NCBI GenBank assembly: GCA_033398695.1
Contig: CM065818.1
Coordinates: forward strand, 37,472,001-37,536,000
Direction: 5' to 3'
Source of the DNA: Orobanche coerulescens
Lineage: Eukaryota; Streptophyta; Magnoliopsida; Lamiales; Orobanchaceae
Length of the DNA stretch: 64,000 nucleotides
The position numbers and the translations under genes are program-made. Positions 22,490-34,940 of the stretch are shown in pieces. The notes beneath the pieces were generated by a model. That model saw nothing but the letters and a program-made list of their open reading frames with translations, searched no databases and was not told the origin of the DNA. Numbering within the stretch: the first letter of the stretch is position 1; every line of letters begins with the position of its first letter.

Positions 22490-22680
22490 GGCTACGCCTT
22501 AACGTACGTAATCGGCCTTACGGCCTAGCGCACACTAAAGGAAGGCGATTAGCGCACACAACGGTATACTTAACGCACGCTAACGAGGCTGGCAGAAGCC
22601 ACTGGACTACCCGGTGACCCCGCTAGCACACGCTAATATTGAGGCGTAGCGTGCGCTAGACTAGGCACAATATATATTGG
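22490..22680 (+). promoter_or_regulatory. U3 word array and TATA of the right-hand LTR half
   Basis: Contains TTAACGTACGTAA and several TAGCGCACACTA / TAGCGTGCGCTA-type words, then a TATATAT box near 22670 and a GTTGACTT word as in elements 1 and 3. It suggests plus-strand transcription out of the centre of the insertion. Confidence 0.55.
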
Positions 22681-23283
22681 ACAGTTGACTTCCACTCGTC
22701 ATTATTTTCATCTTTTTCTCATTTCCGATCGGGAACAGCGGGATTTGGGCGATTCGGGGAGTTGGAGGCCATCCTTCTTAAGATATCAACATCTTTGGTT
22801 GGAGAACAAATATTTCACAGCATCTAATCTATTCCATCTTCCAAATCAAGGTAAAAATCCTTAGAACCCTAATTTTGGGAATTTTGGGGTTTTTCTTAGA
22901 TTCGTCCGATGTATCCATTTTGGAGTTTGAGAACCTTGAGATTATGATGTATTTACCCCGTATACATGTTTTCCCTATGATTTTACGGGTTGGTTTGCGC
23001 CGTGTTCAGACTTATGAGGGTTTGGGTGATTTTCCAACCTCTAGTTGTTTACTCTCGTAGTTTCGTGACTCGTAGGCAGGTTTCGGGAGTTTCTTCGTGA
23101 GTTATGAGTATAGATTATTGATTATCATATCCCTTGCAAATCGTTTAGGTACCGGAAGTGCGTTACCTACCGAACTCATAATCTTTTCCGTTCGATTTCT
23201 CGATGTCTCAAAGGCAAGTATATATTTATGATTGTATGTTCTCGACTTTGAAATTAAGATATTTGAATGGCATGATTGTTTAT

Positions 23284-23430
23284 ATCCACTCTGGGATGGG
23301 TCGACAGGTCCTCTGAGGGTTTCGTAGTCTCTGGTGTGATTCCATGGATAATATGAGTTAACCACTCTGGGACGGACCGACAGGTCCTCTGAGGGTTCCG
23401 TAGCCTCTGGTGCGGTTCCACGGTTGATGA
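23284..23430 (+). repeat. two-copy tandem repeat inside LTR leader
   Basis: The unit begins CCACTCTGGGA and includes GACAGGTCCTCTGAGGG; two copies about 77 bases apart. It lies between the GCAAGT and TTTCAG sites, the same slot as the unrelated tandem repeats of the other LTRs. Confidence 0.8.
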
Positions 23431-24914
23431 TGTATTTATTGATGTGATGCTATGAGATCTAGTTATTCCGGAATACTAGTCTTGACATGATGAATTGATG
23501 GTTACTTTTACTTTATTGTCGAGGAGTATTGTATTTCATACTCGATATACTTGCATTAGCTATTCGATGGCTAACCCCTTTATGGGGGAAATACTTTTTA
23601 TGTATTTCAGGTTCCAGGAGAGTGGACAGGCAGGTATCGGGTCAGCATGAAGTTGATGGGAAAGCGTGATACTGTGTCTTATCCCCGGTTATATTTTATA
23701 TTCCTCCATTCAGTGTTGTTGTACTGGAATGATTATTGAATACTCGAGTATTGTTTTTCAGTTTCCTTGATGTTCCGGCCTGTGTTGCCGAGGTATTGAT
23801 TTTGTGTTGTGATGTATTTGGATACATTGAACATGGTTTGAATACCCTTTGTATTGTCCTTCATTTCATTATATTTGGACCTTCTCGGTCAAGATTTATA
23901 GTTCCGCGTATGATTAGCCTTGTGGGTCCCACGATGGGGCTCACGGCGCTGTAATACCCTGAATAACTTTGGGGTGTTACAACTTCTTCACTCGTTTTCT
24001 CACCCATTTCATCTCCTCTGCGGCCAAGACTTGGAGAACACGAAGGCATGATGTTATTCTATCAATCCACGAAGTTCTTGAGTTTCTAACATCGATTAAT
24101 CATCCCATAACCTGCTCTGATCGACCGAATCAAGGTCAGATTCCCTACAAATCTAGTTTTGGGGAAATTGGGGATTTTGTTTGATTTCATCTGTTTAATC
24201 CGAATTAACCTATATTAGTGATGGATTATTGATTTTTAAGTTGTATTCTACCAATTTCCTTGTTGTTCCATGGTTTCATTGCCAAGGATTCGTTGTTTTG
24301 TTGAGTTCCTAATCGACGCCTTGAAGGTGTCCGGTAGAATTTCATAGAGGGGATTTCGAGCGTTCTACAATTATTCTTCCTCGTACGATCATTAATTTAT
24401 TGATGATATGATGTTAGGGTCGAGTTCCTTGCAAAGACCTCGTGTTGAACCCTTCTGTTCGTCGTCGTCTTCATTTTCTATAACATCAAGGGTTTCGAAG
24501 TTTCCCGGTCGAGCCGTGTTCGATGGAGTACTTGCGTGCCGATTTCGAGGCAAGTACCTTGTTCATATATTTCTTGTTTTGTGGATATGATGATCGGTGA
24601 TCGTCTCGGTGTGTTTGTTTGGTTGGTTGAAATGAACTGTCAAATGATTCGGTTTAGCCTCGTTAAAGGCTCTCTTTCAAAACCCGTGTGTATTTTGTGA
24701 TTGGTGTGTTTCGTAAATGATTATGTGAATCCTATGGATATGTTTGGTATTGATGTTGGGCTTGATAATGCGTGTGTACATATATTGCCTCATTTCGGTG
24801 CGTTGTGGTTTGACGTTTGCGTCGTGCTAAGTGTTTGTTGCCTTTGGGTGAATTGTTTGGATATCCTTGGTGTACTGTGTTATGTGTGTGATTGTGTGGA
24901 CATGGGCGGGGTCT

Positions 24915-25135
24915 ACGGTGACACATGGCATGTTATCATGTGGTCAGGATGCAACAAGCGATTGATCCAACCGTGAGAGCCTAAGAAAAAATACGGTGAC
25001 ACATGGCTTGTGATCATGTGGTCAGGATGCAACAAGTGATTGATCCAACCGTGAGATCCTAAGAATACCTACGGTGACACATGGCATGCGATCATGTGGT
25101 CAGGAGACAACAAGCGATTGATCCAACCGTGAGAT
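24915..25135 (+). repeat. 78-bp tandem repeat, 2.8 copies, in solo LTR
   Basis: Units start ACGGTGACACATGGC at 24915, 24993 and 25071, exactly 78 bases apart, with a few substitutions. They fall between the GAG|GCAAGT site (24550) and the ATTCAG acceptor-like site (25652). No protein is encoded. Confidence 0.9.
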
Positions 25136-26005
25136 GACGTGGCATGTGTTCACAGTGTTATGTATATCATTTTGGATGTGTTTTGCCAGGTTGAGTACCT
25201 TGGATGTGTTACCGAGATTTTGTATCTTGGGTGGTTATGTTTTGTTGATTTTATGTCCGTCGAGGACACGTGACGTGGACTTTGAACCCTGTGAATTGTT
25301 GGGGTTTTTTTTTGAGAAAACAAATCTTTAGGTTGTGACCCCTGTTAGTTTTGGAAAGAGAAGGATCCAATAATCCTAAATTGTTTTCCATTAAAACTCC
25401 CGAGGGCATATTAAACCATTTTACAAACTGTTCTCGTGATTTGTGATCTTTCGACTTTGGAAAGCTTTACTCAAACTCTTGCCTCGGGAAGTATTTTTCG
25501 TTATGTTTGAATCTTTGAGGATTCCTGATTATTATTATTCTTGGAATATGATTTGTATGACTCGTATTTACACTTTGTACTTGCACTAGCAAATTAGTGG
25601 AATTTTGCTAACCCCCGAGTAATCGGGGGGTGGATGTCTGTATTGCATTCAGGTACGAGCAGGGCCTCGGGGAGCATAACACAGGGTTGGTACGAAGGAT
25701 GATGAATGATAATCGATACTAATCACATGAGGATCCATGCGTTGTCGTATTGGTTTAGTTGTACTTTATTTCCACTGCAGTATTTTCCCCGTTGTACGGG
25801 AGTGTGTTGTATTTTGACCCTTGCATGGGCATGTATTGAGATTGAGTTGTACGTATTATTTGAAAGACCAAATCGGTCTATTGAGTCATTTTAACCTTAA
25901 AGGCGATGTTGAGATGTTTGATTTTAGTTACCAGCCTGGTAGATCCTTGAGGAAAGTGTCTACGGCGTGTAATATCCCTGAGTGGATTGGGGGTGTTACA
26001 AAACT

Positions 26006-26823
26006 TGGGACAGAAAAGAATAATACTATATGTAAAAGGGCGAAACAAGTTTTCTCCCCAGGGTAAACATAATATGTCCTTTAGTGAAAGGGCAAACCTG
26101 CTATTGGGCTTTGAGCTCTTTCTCGGGTGGCTCGAGTCTGTTTCCAATGAGACCGACATTTCAGTGCGGGTCAAATTCCTCTTTTCCTTGAAAGTTTCGG
26201 CTATAAAATTAGAGCATCTATAACCATAAATATCCATAAGTTGTTTTTTAATTCCAAATGCGACGTATCATTCAAATATAAACTTTACTTCTACAATTAG
26301 GACAATTAGCGATCTAAATATATCCGAAAACCGCACGAAATCTTTACTTTTATAAGTTGTTTTTTAAATGGAGTTATGTATTAGGAATTCTCTCTTTTCG
26401 TTTATTTATATTTCTGTCCTGATTCTGAGACTAAAATATTATGTCTTTTCTCCTTTAAATGATAAACTTGCAAGTACTTCTCTATTTTGGTTGCAGGTTT
26501 TTCGAGCCTTCTCGAGTAATTCTTGGGTCTATTTTGGATGCTTAACGAGTTCAAGAATCGAGAATTATCGGTTCTCCTACGAGTCAGGTCACTAGTTTGG
26601 TTCTATAATACCCGATCAACTTATCGAGTCAGTCTCGATCCTGAGATTGGAAGCGATAACTCATTGATTCGGTCCTGAGTCTATCATGTAATATTACCGG
26701 ATCTTACCCATTAAGCCATAACCGACTCGGTTCGGACCGATAACAGGCCTGCCTACAACCATAAACCTTCTATATCAATTAAGCTTATAAACCAACTTTT
26801 TGTGGATCACCACACTCTTTCTA

Positions 26824-26891
<68 letters not shown>

Positions 26892-27616
26892 TCGTTCATC
26901 TATTGATTATTATTTTATTTTTATTATATAATATTTAGAAATAATGGAAACTTAAAAAAATACATGAAAACATTAAAAAGACTTAAATAATTAAAAGGGA
27001 AAATTTTTAGTAAAACACCATGTTTTTTAAATAATTATATTACATTTATATTTTATTAAATATTTATAATTATTCTGGAATTACAATTCTATCATTCACA
27101 TGATGTGTCTTACCTAATACTGTTTAGACTATGATACCTATATGGCATGATTATAGATCTTTCTGAGGTAGTAGATTCTACTAAAAGTCTTTTCTTGTAC
27201 GGAATCTTATATATGAAAGGAGTCTCATTGTAAAGTCTATATAAAGGTCCATCTATCAATGTTATCAACACAACTGTTCAATTGATTGCTTATTTTCTAT
27301 TGCTTTAGCAATTTCTTGGCACACTTTAGCACCACGTACCCCTATAGATAAATCTTTGCAAATTCCGTAACTACAAAAATTGGAAAAAAAATTCGTCGCC
27401 AGAATCTCGAGTCACCGCGACCGATCCCTGCTACCGCGACCCGGCCCCCACCGTCCACCATCCCCGACACCACTGCTCGTCCCCCCTGCCTGTCACCCGG
27501 TCACGCCACCCGACTCCCATTGCCCGCTGCCCTAATCCCGCCATCACGAATCGCCTGAACAGATTCACCATCTCCCGTCGATCCGCAAGTTAACTACGAC
27601 CTGTCGAGACAAAAAT
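26006..27616. other. AT-rich spacer, no gene seen
   Basis: No long frame or family motif. It holds a microsatellite (26831-26891), a TATA-like CTATATAAAGG at about 27238 that resembles a copia LTR promoter, and a CG/CCG-rich patch (27400-27600) just before the solo copia LTR. The patch reads on in composition at 29090-29230 beyond that LTR, so the two were once adjacent. Confidence 0.6.
26831..26891. repeat. (TA)n(TG)n compound microsatellite
   Basis: About 16 TA units pass directly into about 14 TG units. Prone to length change. Confidence 0.97.
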
Positions 27617-29067
27617 TGTTGAAAATAAAAAGCAGCGGAAGCGAAGTTGGTGAAAATTTTACAAAAGCATTTTACGCATCCACGAGCACAAACCTATTTA
27701 GGCATGCTAATTAATTAACTACTAATATTAATACGCAATTTAAATAATTATTATCTATTAAATAAATATGTTGGTAATTCAATATCTTAATCTAGATCGA
27801 AGATCATAGGATATTTACCTTTTGAAGCGTAGTGGTTGCTTTCTTGACCTCTTCCTCAAAATCTTCTAGAGTATGATCCCACATTAATCCGGACATTGTG
27901 TGGGCAACAAGCTACCGAATCTTGCTTGGACTTCAATGAGATTGGCCGAATATGTTATTATGAGTCACTTGATATTTCTTGTTTTTCTAGTATTATGTAA
28001 ACACTCTTAGAAAATTGATGTGCTATCTAAGTTGTAGAATCAAAGACACAAGTCAAGATATACAATTAAACACTAGAAGAAAAAATCGAATTCTCCATCA
28101 CACAATATATCTCTCGACCGAATCCCCATATATGTCCTATCTATAGGCTTTTGGACTACACTATAGATCTTAAAGGGGATTAGGGTTAGGACTTCTAGTG
28201 CAACACAACTTTCCATATTAAGCCCTTTCCTAATATGGTTGAGTTCACTAATATCAATTCAATCCACTAAATAATTAATATTGCACTTCTTACGCAAATC
28301 TCAATTTACGAAATCAGGCTCCTAATTTAAATATATTATTTCTCGTATTTAAGATATCAAATGACCATTAATTAATTTAAGCTATTGACAACTTTAATTA
28401 ATTAATATCTTATCCAAGACTAGTACCACTCGAACCTTATTATATCGGAATTAAATCCACGTGCATGGTTTAATATAATAATCATTATCGAACTCCTCAA
28501 GGGAACATCATCAACCCGCACGAGTTGGGACACGATTTCTAGTAATAATTTTAATTGTCATATAAATAATATTATTGCCCAAGATACGAAGCTTATTGAG
28601 TCAATCACTTTGACTCTCACCCATGGTAAATCAAAGCAATAAATATTATAAATACATAATTAAATATTATATACTTAGAACTAAGAAATAATAATCGTCC
28701 GAGATTTACGTTCTTCTTACAGTCAGTACAGAAGATATTATCTCACTTCGATCCAGTTCTACGTGAGCAAATATGCTAGTGCATGCTAATAGTCAATACC
28801 AACTAATCTCAAACATACACTACAACCTTTCATATAATTTGTGAACTATTATATTATTTATAAGGCACTGATAATGTGATCTTCCGTGTGACACCAACAC
28901 ACCACATTATCTACAATATAAAATAATTATATATTTTATTTGCATAACTATAACGTGAATAAATATACAAAATATGTGATTAAATGTAATTAATATTCTC
29001 ATAGGTAGTTACAGGGAAATAAGGTAATACATGCATAAAGTATGCTTTGCAGTATACAACCCTAACA
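27617..29067 (-). mobile_element. Ty1/copia solo LTR, minus strand
   Basis: 1,451 bp, TGTTGAAAAT...ACCCTAACA on the plus strand, so on the minus strand it begins TGTTAGGGTTGT, a common copia LTR start. Flanks AAAAT (27612-27616) and GAAAT (29068-29072) match at four of five positions. There is no primer site or internal region on either side. AT-rich and non-coding. Confidence 0.75.
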
Positions 29068-29072
29068 GAAAT

Positions 29073-29700
29073 AACTTGGTCCCCCTACCCGCAATGATCC
29101 AACTCCGGCCTATGAGCCGACCAGCCAATACATCGTAACCCGCTGCAGCTCGTCGTAGCAACCCGGCCCGGACCGACTCGAACCACCATAATTTTTCGGT
29201 CCGCAAGTTTCGAACACCATCTTTGGATTTTGTTCCCGAACCCGTCAAAATTGTCCCCCCGATTTCACGTCATCACATCGAGTACCAATCAATTGATCAT
29301 AGGACACCATCAATTTCTCCATATCACGCATCCGATTTCATTATCAAGGTAATTATCTAATTTCTCCCTATTTCAATTATCTCTCTTTGGGAATTTTTAT
29401 TTTTGGGGACATGGGTACTTGAACTCTTTATCTTCCATGCTACTTTGCGGTGGATACAACCGTGAAGTAGTTGGTATCTCTCCCATGTCGAAGAAAACTG
29501 TGTGATGGTCTTCGGGGTCACGAAATTGTTGAAAGTCGGTACATGTGGTTGTTGTATACACCACGTATTTCGGTACGATTGATATCTCCATTTTTCGACT
29601 ATATTAATAATAATAATTAAGGGAAGTACGTTGAGTAACGGTTATGTTACACGCTTTTATGCATCGATTATGACTGTTTATGTTGTCACTGAAAATACAA
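29073..29700. other. spacer, probably leader of a decayed copia element
   Basis: CG-rich at 29090-29230, then AT-rich. No credible frame. A minus-strand 64-codon frame at 29397-29591 matches nothing I recognise and lacks context. Confidence 0.45.
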
Positions 29701-30670
29701 AAAGCTTAAATGCATATTACTTATATTGTAGATGGCACGAGGCTCAAATATCCACACAGAATTTAAGATCCTGGACCATATTGGTAAGGAGTCTCATCAG
29801 TGGGTCTCAGATGTTTGCTTGATGTTTATCTGTAAGAGATTTGCTACCATTATTTTTCCTCTAACGAGCCTACCACTCGGGAATCGAGCGAGGAAACTAA
29901 GTTAATGCACTAATGTATTTGCATCAGCAGATGCATTCACTACTAAAAAAATGTTACAGGAACTTGCAAACTTGGAAGGAATTATGGAATACCCTTTAAC
30001 AATGTTCTACCAATGTGCATGATCAGAGCTTCTCCGAATTTCAGTTATAATAGGAGTAAATCCGGTTTTTAGATATTGCTAATATGGAGGCTTATAATTA
30101 GTCATCCTCGATCTTTGCACTGATCTTGGTTTCTATAGTTTCAAGAGTCTGATCAGGATTTGACCGAAATAACTATTAATACTTTTCCTTTGGGAGCAAG
30201 TATAATTGCTCATCAACTGTGCGTTGCCTATGAGAAAGAGGGAATCAAAATAAATTTTGCGACTTTATCTCCCACCTCGGGAAAAAGGAAGGAATCATGA
30301 GATTATTTTCAATAGCAATGCACACTTAGCTGGTGTGAAGCCGATTCCGGAAGTGAATCAGGCTACCCATGGGAAGGCACCACAACAAAACAGAAAAGGC
30401 GATGTTGCTCAAAATTTTCAAGCACCACGTGTGCAAGGCATGAGCAAGTTAGTGAAAATTTGAGGTCGTTGTACTAATGTTTGGAGGAGACAATGTGGCT
30501 AGGAAGAACATCCAAGCCTGCTACAAGCGTTATAAACAATATTTGATTCAAAAACCGAATTATATGGAGGAAGCTCAAGAGAATATGTAGGTAAACCATG
30601 TTGATATCCCTCCTCTCACCATCACGGACAAAGCTCAACATTTGGATATTGCTGATTTTGACTAGATCAT
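29700..30670 (+). pseudogene. gag: decayed copia gag
   Basis: Scattered readable segments on the plus strand. One (29960-30000) is open around a LANLEGIMEYPL stretch. An open 68-codon segment (30257-30463) holds an AHLAGVK stretch. A further stretch around 30480-30665 contains ACYKRYKQYLI and ends HLDIADFD. The last resembles the post-zinc-knuckle region of the copia group whose protease lies downstream at 31470. Many stops and shifts occur. No zinc knuckle can be read with confidence. The call depends on the downstream protease and is tentative. Confidence 0.45.
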
Positions 30671-31460
30671 TTTAGTTGACTAGTTTTACGCTTTCGTCTA
30701 TGCCTTGTCTTGTTTTTAATTTAGTTTTGAGAACTATCAGGGTTTTTTATATGAATGTACTAAAGTTGGTCATGATAAATAAATTTTTTTAGTTTCATTG
30801 CTGTGATTTTACAAGATAATTGCTTAGTAAAAAGTTGCTAGGTTGATTTCGTCACTTGGGTGGATATTATCCACAACTTTGATCATGACTAGGCGAATTC
30901 TCCTTGATATTTATTTATGCTTTAAAAGTACCTAAACAGAATAAGTGGTTTTTGAGCATCCTTATATGCTCCGAATTTCCTACTTTCTCTGCAAGTCTAT
31001 CAAGTTGGAGTTACCGAAATGATCATTGATAGAAATTAGATACCCCACTGCATTTTAACATGTTTAAACACGCCTAAGGCTGTAAGTGCCATATTGTTGC
31101 ATCAACAGTTATGCCGTTGAAGATGACTTCAACCTTACTTTATCGCTCAAAATAGGGAAATGCTAAAATAGCAATTTGAAACAAACACTACGATCCGACT
31201 TTAATAATCTAGAAAGTCCACGACCTATAGATGAAAAGGTATGAAAGTCTAATTTGCAGAATATTCTACTGTTCGTACATAGTCTTCCTAATAGAGGAGT
31301 TATCGCTGTTTTAGTGAGAAAATTTCAAACTGTATAGGAATTATGTCCAATGGTTGTGCGAACCTTTGTTCCAATCAACTTGGTCGAATATTCCTAACTC
31401 TAAGTTATTGAGTTTTCGCTATATCTTTGAACACGAGACTAATCAAGTTCTATGTCTTAT
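30671..31460. other. non-coding stretch inside decayed copia element
   Basis: AT-rich, stops in all frames. It probably holds remains of element interior between gag and protease. Nothing identifiable. Confidence 0.5.
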
Positions 31461-31467
31461 TGTAGAT

Positions 31468-32001
31468 GTCTCCTTCCGAAATTGAGTGTCTTGTTGATAG
31501 TGGAACAACCCACACTATCTTCGGAGTAGGCAAATATTTACGGATATTATGCCATATTATCCCCCATGGCAACAATGATTGATTCGTAGTCCTACCAAGT
31601 CATTCAAGATATGGGACCTGCTCATTTTTTTTACCTAATGATACGTATATCAATGCCATAAATTCTCTCGATGCCCCAACAACACACTAAACCTTAAGTT
31701 TTAGGGACCTTCGTGCCAACAGTTATCACTTTAATACACATTTTGCGAACGGACACAATTTTTATGTGTTACTTTGACAGAATACGGAAGACGCCGTATT
31801 CTCGAGAAACTAATGACTCTAAATAGTGTTTTATATGAAATTACAGTAAGCATTATTGAATCATATGCTGTGAGTTCCCAATTTTGTGATTTTGAAGCAT
31901 ATCTACTGTTGCATGACCGCTTTACTCGCCCTGGATGCGATATGATGATTTATATTTTGAAAAACTCATATGGTCATCCATTTTTCAAGTCTATAAAATG
32001 A
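31468..32001 (+). pseudogene. pol: decayed copia protease and GAG-pre-integrase domain
   Basis: ECLVDSGTTHTIF, the copia protease active-site signature, is readable from about 31480. After a frame-broken stretch, an open 75-codon segment (31774-32001) reads YGRRRILEKL ... FTRPGCDMMIYILKNSYGHPF, matching the GAG-pre-integrase domain that precedes copia integrase. Integrase core motifs do not follow; instead the sequence runs into an RT piece on the opposite strand. Old, non-functional. Confidence 0.75.
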
Positions 32002-32249
32002 TTGGAAGCACCGTTCCACATCGATATTGATGTGAGTGAGTCTGATACAACATCATCTGGATTGGAGATTGCGCGCCCTAATGAGGTTTCTGATGCATCT
32101 TTGAAATTATCGAGGCTTCTAAGGCAATATCAAATGCCCATAAATTATTTTGTTAAGTCTGTTCACTAGCAAAGTTGATATCTTCTCCTTCCTTCACTAA
32201 AGACTTAATAAAAAATATCTACAAAAAATTCGTGGAGACATTTGTGGAC

Positions 32250-32790
32250 CTATTCAGCCAGGATTTGGACCATTAAGATATCAATAAATGATGCCTGAGA
32301 TAAGCACATCTTTTTCTTACGACCACGAAATATCCCAATCCTAAGGATGAGGCATGCTTCTCCTAAATCCTTCATATCGAAATGCTCATACATCCATACC
32401 CGTAGGTTCGATAACTCTTTTGCATTGTTTCCAATTGAAAAATATCGTCTATATATAGTATAAGAGCCACCAACACATGTCCATCGCACTTCTTATACAC
32501 GCAACTATCACTCGGATATTGGATGAATCTATATGACTGGAAAACCTCGTCAAACCAAGTGTTCCAAGATCTATATGCTCACTTAAGATCAAAAATAGAT
32601 CTCTTAAAGTTGCAAACTATGTGCCCCTCTTCTTCAGTTGTTAATTTCTGATTAGTGCATATATATTTCCTCGTCGAGGCTGCTGTTCAGGAACGTGGTC
32701 TTGACCTTAATTTGCGAAATCTCGAGATCAAAATGTGCAGCTATAGCTAAAAAAATCAGCATTGCCTTAAGCATGGCTATCAGCGAAAAG
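32250..32790 (-). pseudogene. pol: copia reverse transcriptase fragment, inverted relative to the adjacent protease
   Basis: Minus strand from about 32790: AHFDLEISQIKVKTTFLN (the MDVKTAFLNG region, degraded), then EEIYM, CVYKK, a YIDD box and EHFDMKDLGEACLILRIGI, ending LSQASFIDILM near 32255. This is the copia RT palm in normal internal order with several stops. Its orientation is opposite to the protease segment 250 bases to the left, so either an inversion or two separate elements are involved. It ends just before the copia LTR at 32862. Confidence 0.8.
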
Positions 32791-33540
32791 GTTTAATCGT
32801 AATAATTCCCTCATTCTGAGTGTAACCTTTCTATACAAGCATAGATTTGAAGGTTTCAACCTGTTAGGAGTATGCCCTCGAATGCCACCCAGAGGAGTTT
32901 GAGTGAGGGCATTATACTTGTTATTATGTAATTCATTATCATTAGGCAAATGGATGTTTCTTTATCTAGTGGTAGTTACTGGCATTCCTAACTCGTAAAT
33001 ATACATATAGAAACTAGTCCGTGTATTTGAGAGCAAAAGGTTCCACTCCTTATTGGATAAGGGGGTCGGCACTGGAAAGGTTTATAGCTCAAATAATTAA
33101 TCGTTCGCAAGTCGATGAAACTTGATTGGGCGTTAAGTTTATGTGAAGACTTGTATGACGTGTTTTTTGACATGGAGAGTGTAATATCCGCAATTTCGAA
33201 TTTCGGTAATTTTCTTTTTTTCGGAGGAAGTTCGTTTTGACGACTCGCTCATGACCTTTCGTCATTTCGAGAATGATTAATTCCGCACTTTTTGTCATCC
33301 GAGTTCGTTTCGGTGTCGTTTTATTGAGTTTCGTGTCCTTAATCGACTTTTTCACGTGGGAGTTCGACTTTGTAAAGTCACCATTAATTTTTGGTAACTC
33401 CAAAAATTCTGAATCTTTGCAATATTATAGAGCATCGAGTTAGCTTTCCAATGGTTCGAACGGTGAGTCAATCGGAGTCCGGACGAGAGAGTTATGGTCG
33501 TTTTAGCTCACCCGCTCGTTATTGGCCGATCACTGCCGGC

Positions 33541-33840
33541 CGAACTCGGCCGTGTCGTCCGACACGGCCCGTGCCGTGCTCGTCTGGATAAGCCGGAAGT
33601 TTCTGTCTCAGGGCCCGACCGTGTCGTCCGACACGGCCCGTGCCGAACTCTTCCGGATTGGCCTGAGACGATCGCTGACACGCCCGACCGTGTTCCAGAC
33701 ACGGCCGAGTCGTGCCGAAGTCGCCGGACGGAGTCATCGTCGAAGGCCCCTCCGCGCGCGACCGTGTCTAGCAGACACGGTCGAGTCCTCGCCAATCAGC
33801 GTGCCACGACCGTGTCAGGCGGACACGGCCGAGTCATCTG
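33541..33840. promoter_or_regulatory. array of five GTGTC...GACAC inverted-repeat words in U3
   Basis: Short hairpins with GTGTC/GACAC stems and loops of 3-6 bases are centred near 33558, 33628, 33697, 33771 and 33819, most embedded in CCGTGTC/GACACGG. They are separated by GTGCCG words and end just before the TATA box. It is the counterpart of the palindrome arrays of the other LTR families. Confidence 0.75.
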
Positions 33841-34821
33841 TGCTATTTAAAGCCCAAGTGATGCTTTTTTCGCCATTTTTCTCCTTCTTCCACATATCTT
33901 AAGCAACTGGGCGTGTTCCAAGATTTTATCCAAGTTGTTTAAAAACAAATAAAAGAATTTTGGAGGTTCATATAATCAATAATCCGTCCTATAACATCCT
34001 TTGATCGAGCGACCAGTCGATTTCCTAGAAATCTAGTTTTGGGGAATTTGGGGTTTTTGTTGTTTTCGTCCGATTAATCCGATTTAACTTAGGATTTTGA
34101 TGGATTGATGATTATTTAGATGTATTATATCATTTCCTTTATTATTCCATGGTTGGATCGTATCGATTCGTTGTTTGAGTCGAGTTCTTGACCGACGCCT
34201 TGAAGGTGTCCGGTAAAATGTCTTAGAGGGGTTTTCGGGCGTTCTACGATTATTCCTCATCGTATGATCGATGATTTATTGATTATATTGTTGTTAGGGT
34301 CGAGTTTCTTGTGAAGAAACCGTGTTGAACCCTTCCGTTCGTTGTCGTCTTCCTTTTCGTTAGCATCGGGCATTTCGAAGCTTTCCGGTTGAGCCGTGTT
34401 CGTCGGAATACTTGCGTGCCGATTTCGAGGCAAGTACCTTGCCCATACTTTTCTCGTTTTATGTATATGATGATCGGTGGTCGTCTTGATGTGTTTGTTT
34501 GGTTATTTGAAATGAAGTTTCAAAAGGATTTTGGTTTGGCCTCGTTAAAGGCTTTCTTTCAAAACGCGTGTGTTTTGTGAACGGTGTTTTGAGAATTGAT
34601 TATGATTTGATTATTTTGAACGTTGAAGGATTTTATGAGGATACTCTCTTGTTTAAAGTTATGGAATCGTGTATTCCGTATTTAAGCTTGTTATTGTATT
34701 TTTGAAGAGTTTGGTAATGGTGTCGAGTTAATGGCCATCTCTAGTGAGTATTCTTAATGAACTTACATTCTTAGCATGTTAGTATTGCATGAGTAACGTG
34801 TGTGTGTGTGTATGCTCACTA

Positions 34822-34940
34822 CGGGTTAGATCCGACGGGGTCTCGGTAGGGCTCCACGAAGCTGTGGACCGCGAGCTTGCTTTTAACCACTGTGGGTTAG
34901 ATCCGACGGGGTCTCGGCAGGGATCCACGAAGCTGTGGGT
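34822..34940 (+). repeat. two-copy tandem repeat in LTR leader (TTAGATCCGACGGGG unit)
   Basis: The unit GGGTTAGATCCGACGGGGTC plus CACGAAGCTGTGG occurs twice, about 70 bases apart, between the GCAAGT and ATTCAG sites. It recurs in the 3' LTR at about 39878-40000. Confidence 0.85.

Larger units (their letters stand above)
20946..23981. mobile_element. insertion made of two divergent LTR halves (R-U5 outward on both sides)
   Basis: Flanked by ACTTC duplications (20941-20945, 23982-23986) with TGTAACATCC at the left and GGGGTGTTACA at the right. The left half (20946 to about 22400) reads as a gypsy LTR on the minus strand: U5-type end with an AGGCT/ACCCAC motif, reversed GGCAAGTG at about 21853 and reversed donor-like CGAAGGTAAG near 22210. 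The right half (about 22450-23981) reads the same landmarks on the plus strand: CAAGGTAAAA 22849, AAAGGCAAGT 23211, TTTCAG ending 23610. The halves are related in layout, not near-identical, and meet at GC-rich promoter-like sequence. Confidence 0.7.
20212..26000 (+). mobile_element. Ty3/gypsy solo LTR with nested insertion
   Basis: TGTAATATCC at 20212 and GGGGGTGTTACA ending at 26000 are flanked by AAACT on both sides (20207-20211, 26001-26005), with no internal region or second LTR. It aligns in layout with the LTRs of 33180-41005 but has its own U3 words. It is interrupted at 20946-23981 by another insertion. Net length is about 2.75 kb. Solo LTRs arise by recombination between the two LTRs of a full element. 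Confidence 0.9.

Noticed and set aside
24915..25135. CRISPR-like regular repeat
   Set aside because: Units are adjacent 78-bp tandem copies with no spacers, inside a plant LTR.
27230..27370. Second copia LTR end with TATA box before the solo LTR
   Set aside because: Only a TATA-like word and general resemblance; no TG/CA ends, primer site or partner could be found.
29397..29591. Minus-strand 64-codon frame as a host exon
   Set aside because: No recognisable motif, no partner exons, and it lies among decayed retroelement pieces.
33494..33902. Several overlapping Arg/Ser/Thr-rich frames in the LARD-like LTR
   Set aside because: They arise from the GC-rich GTGTC/GACAC array, differ between the two LTR copies by frameshifting indels, and lie in U3.
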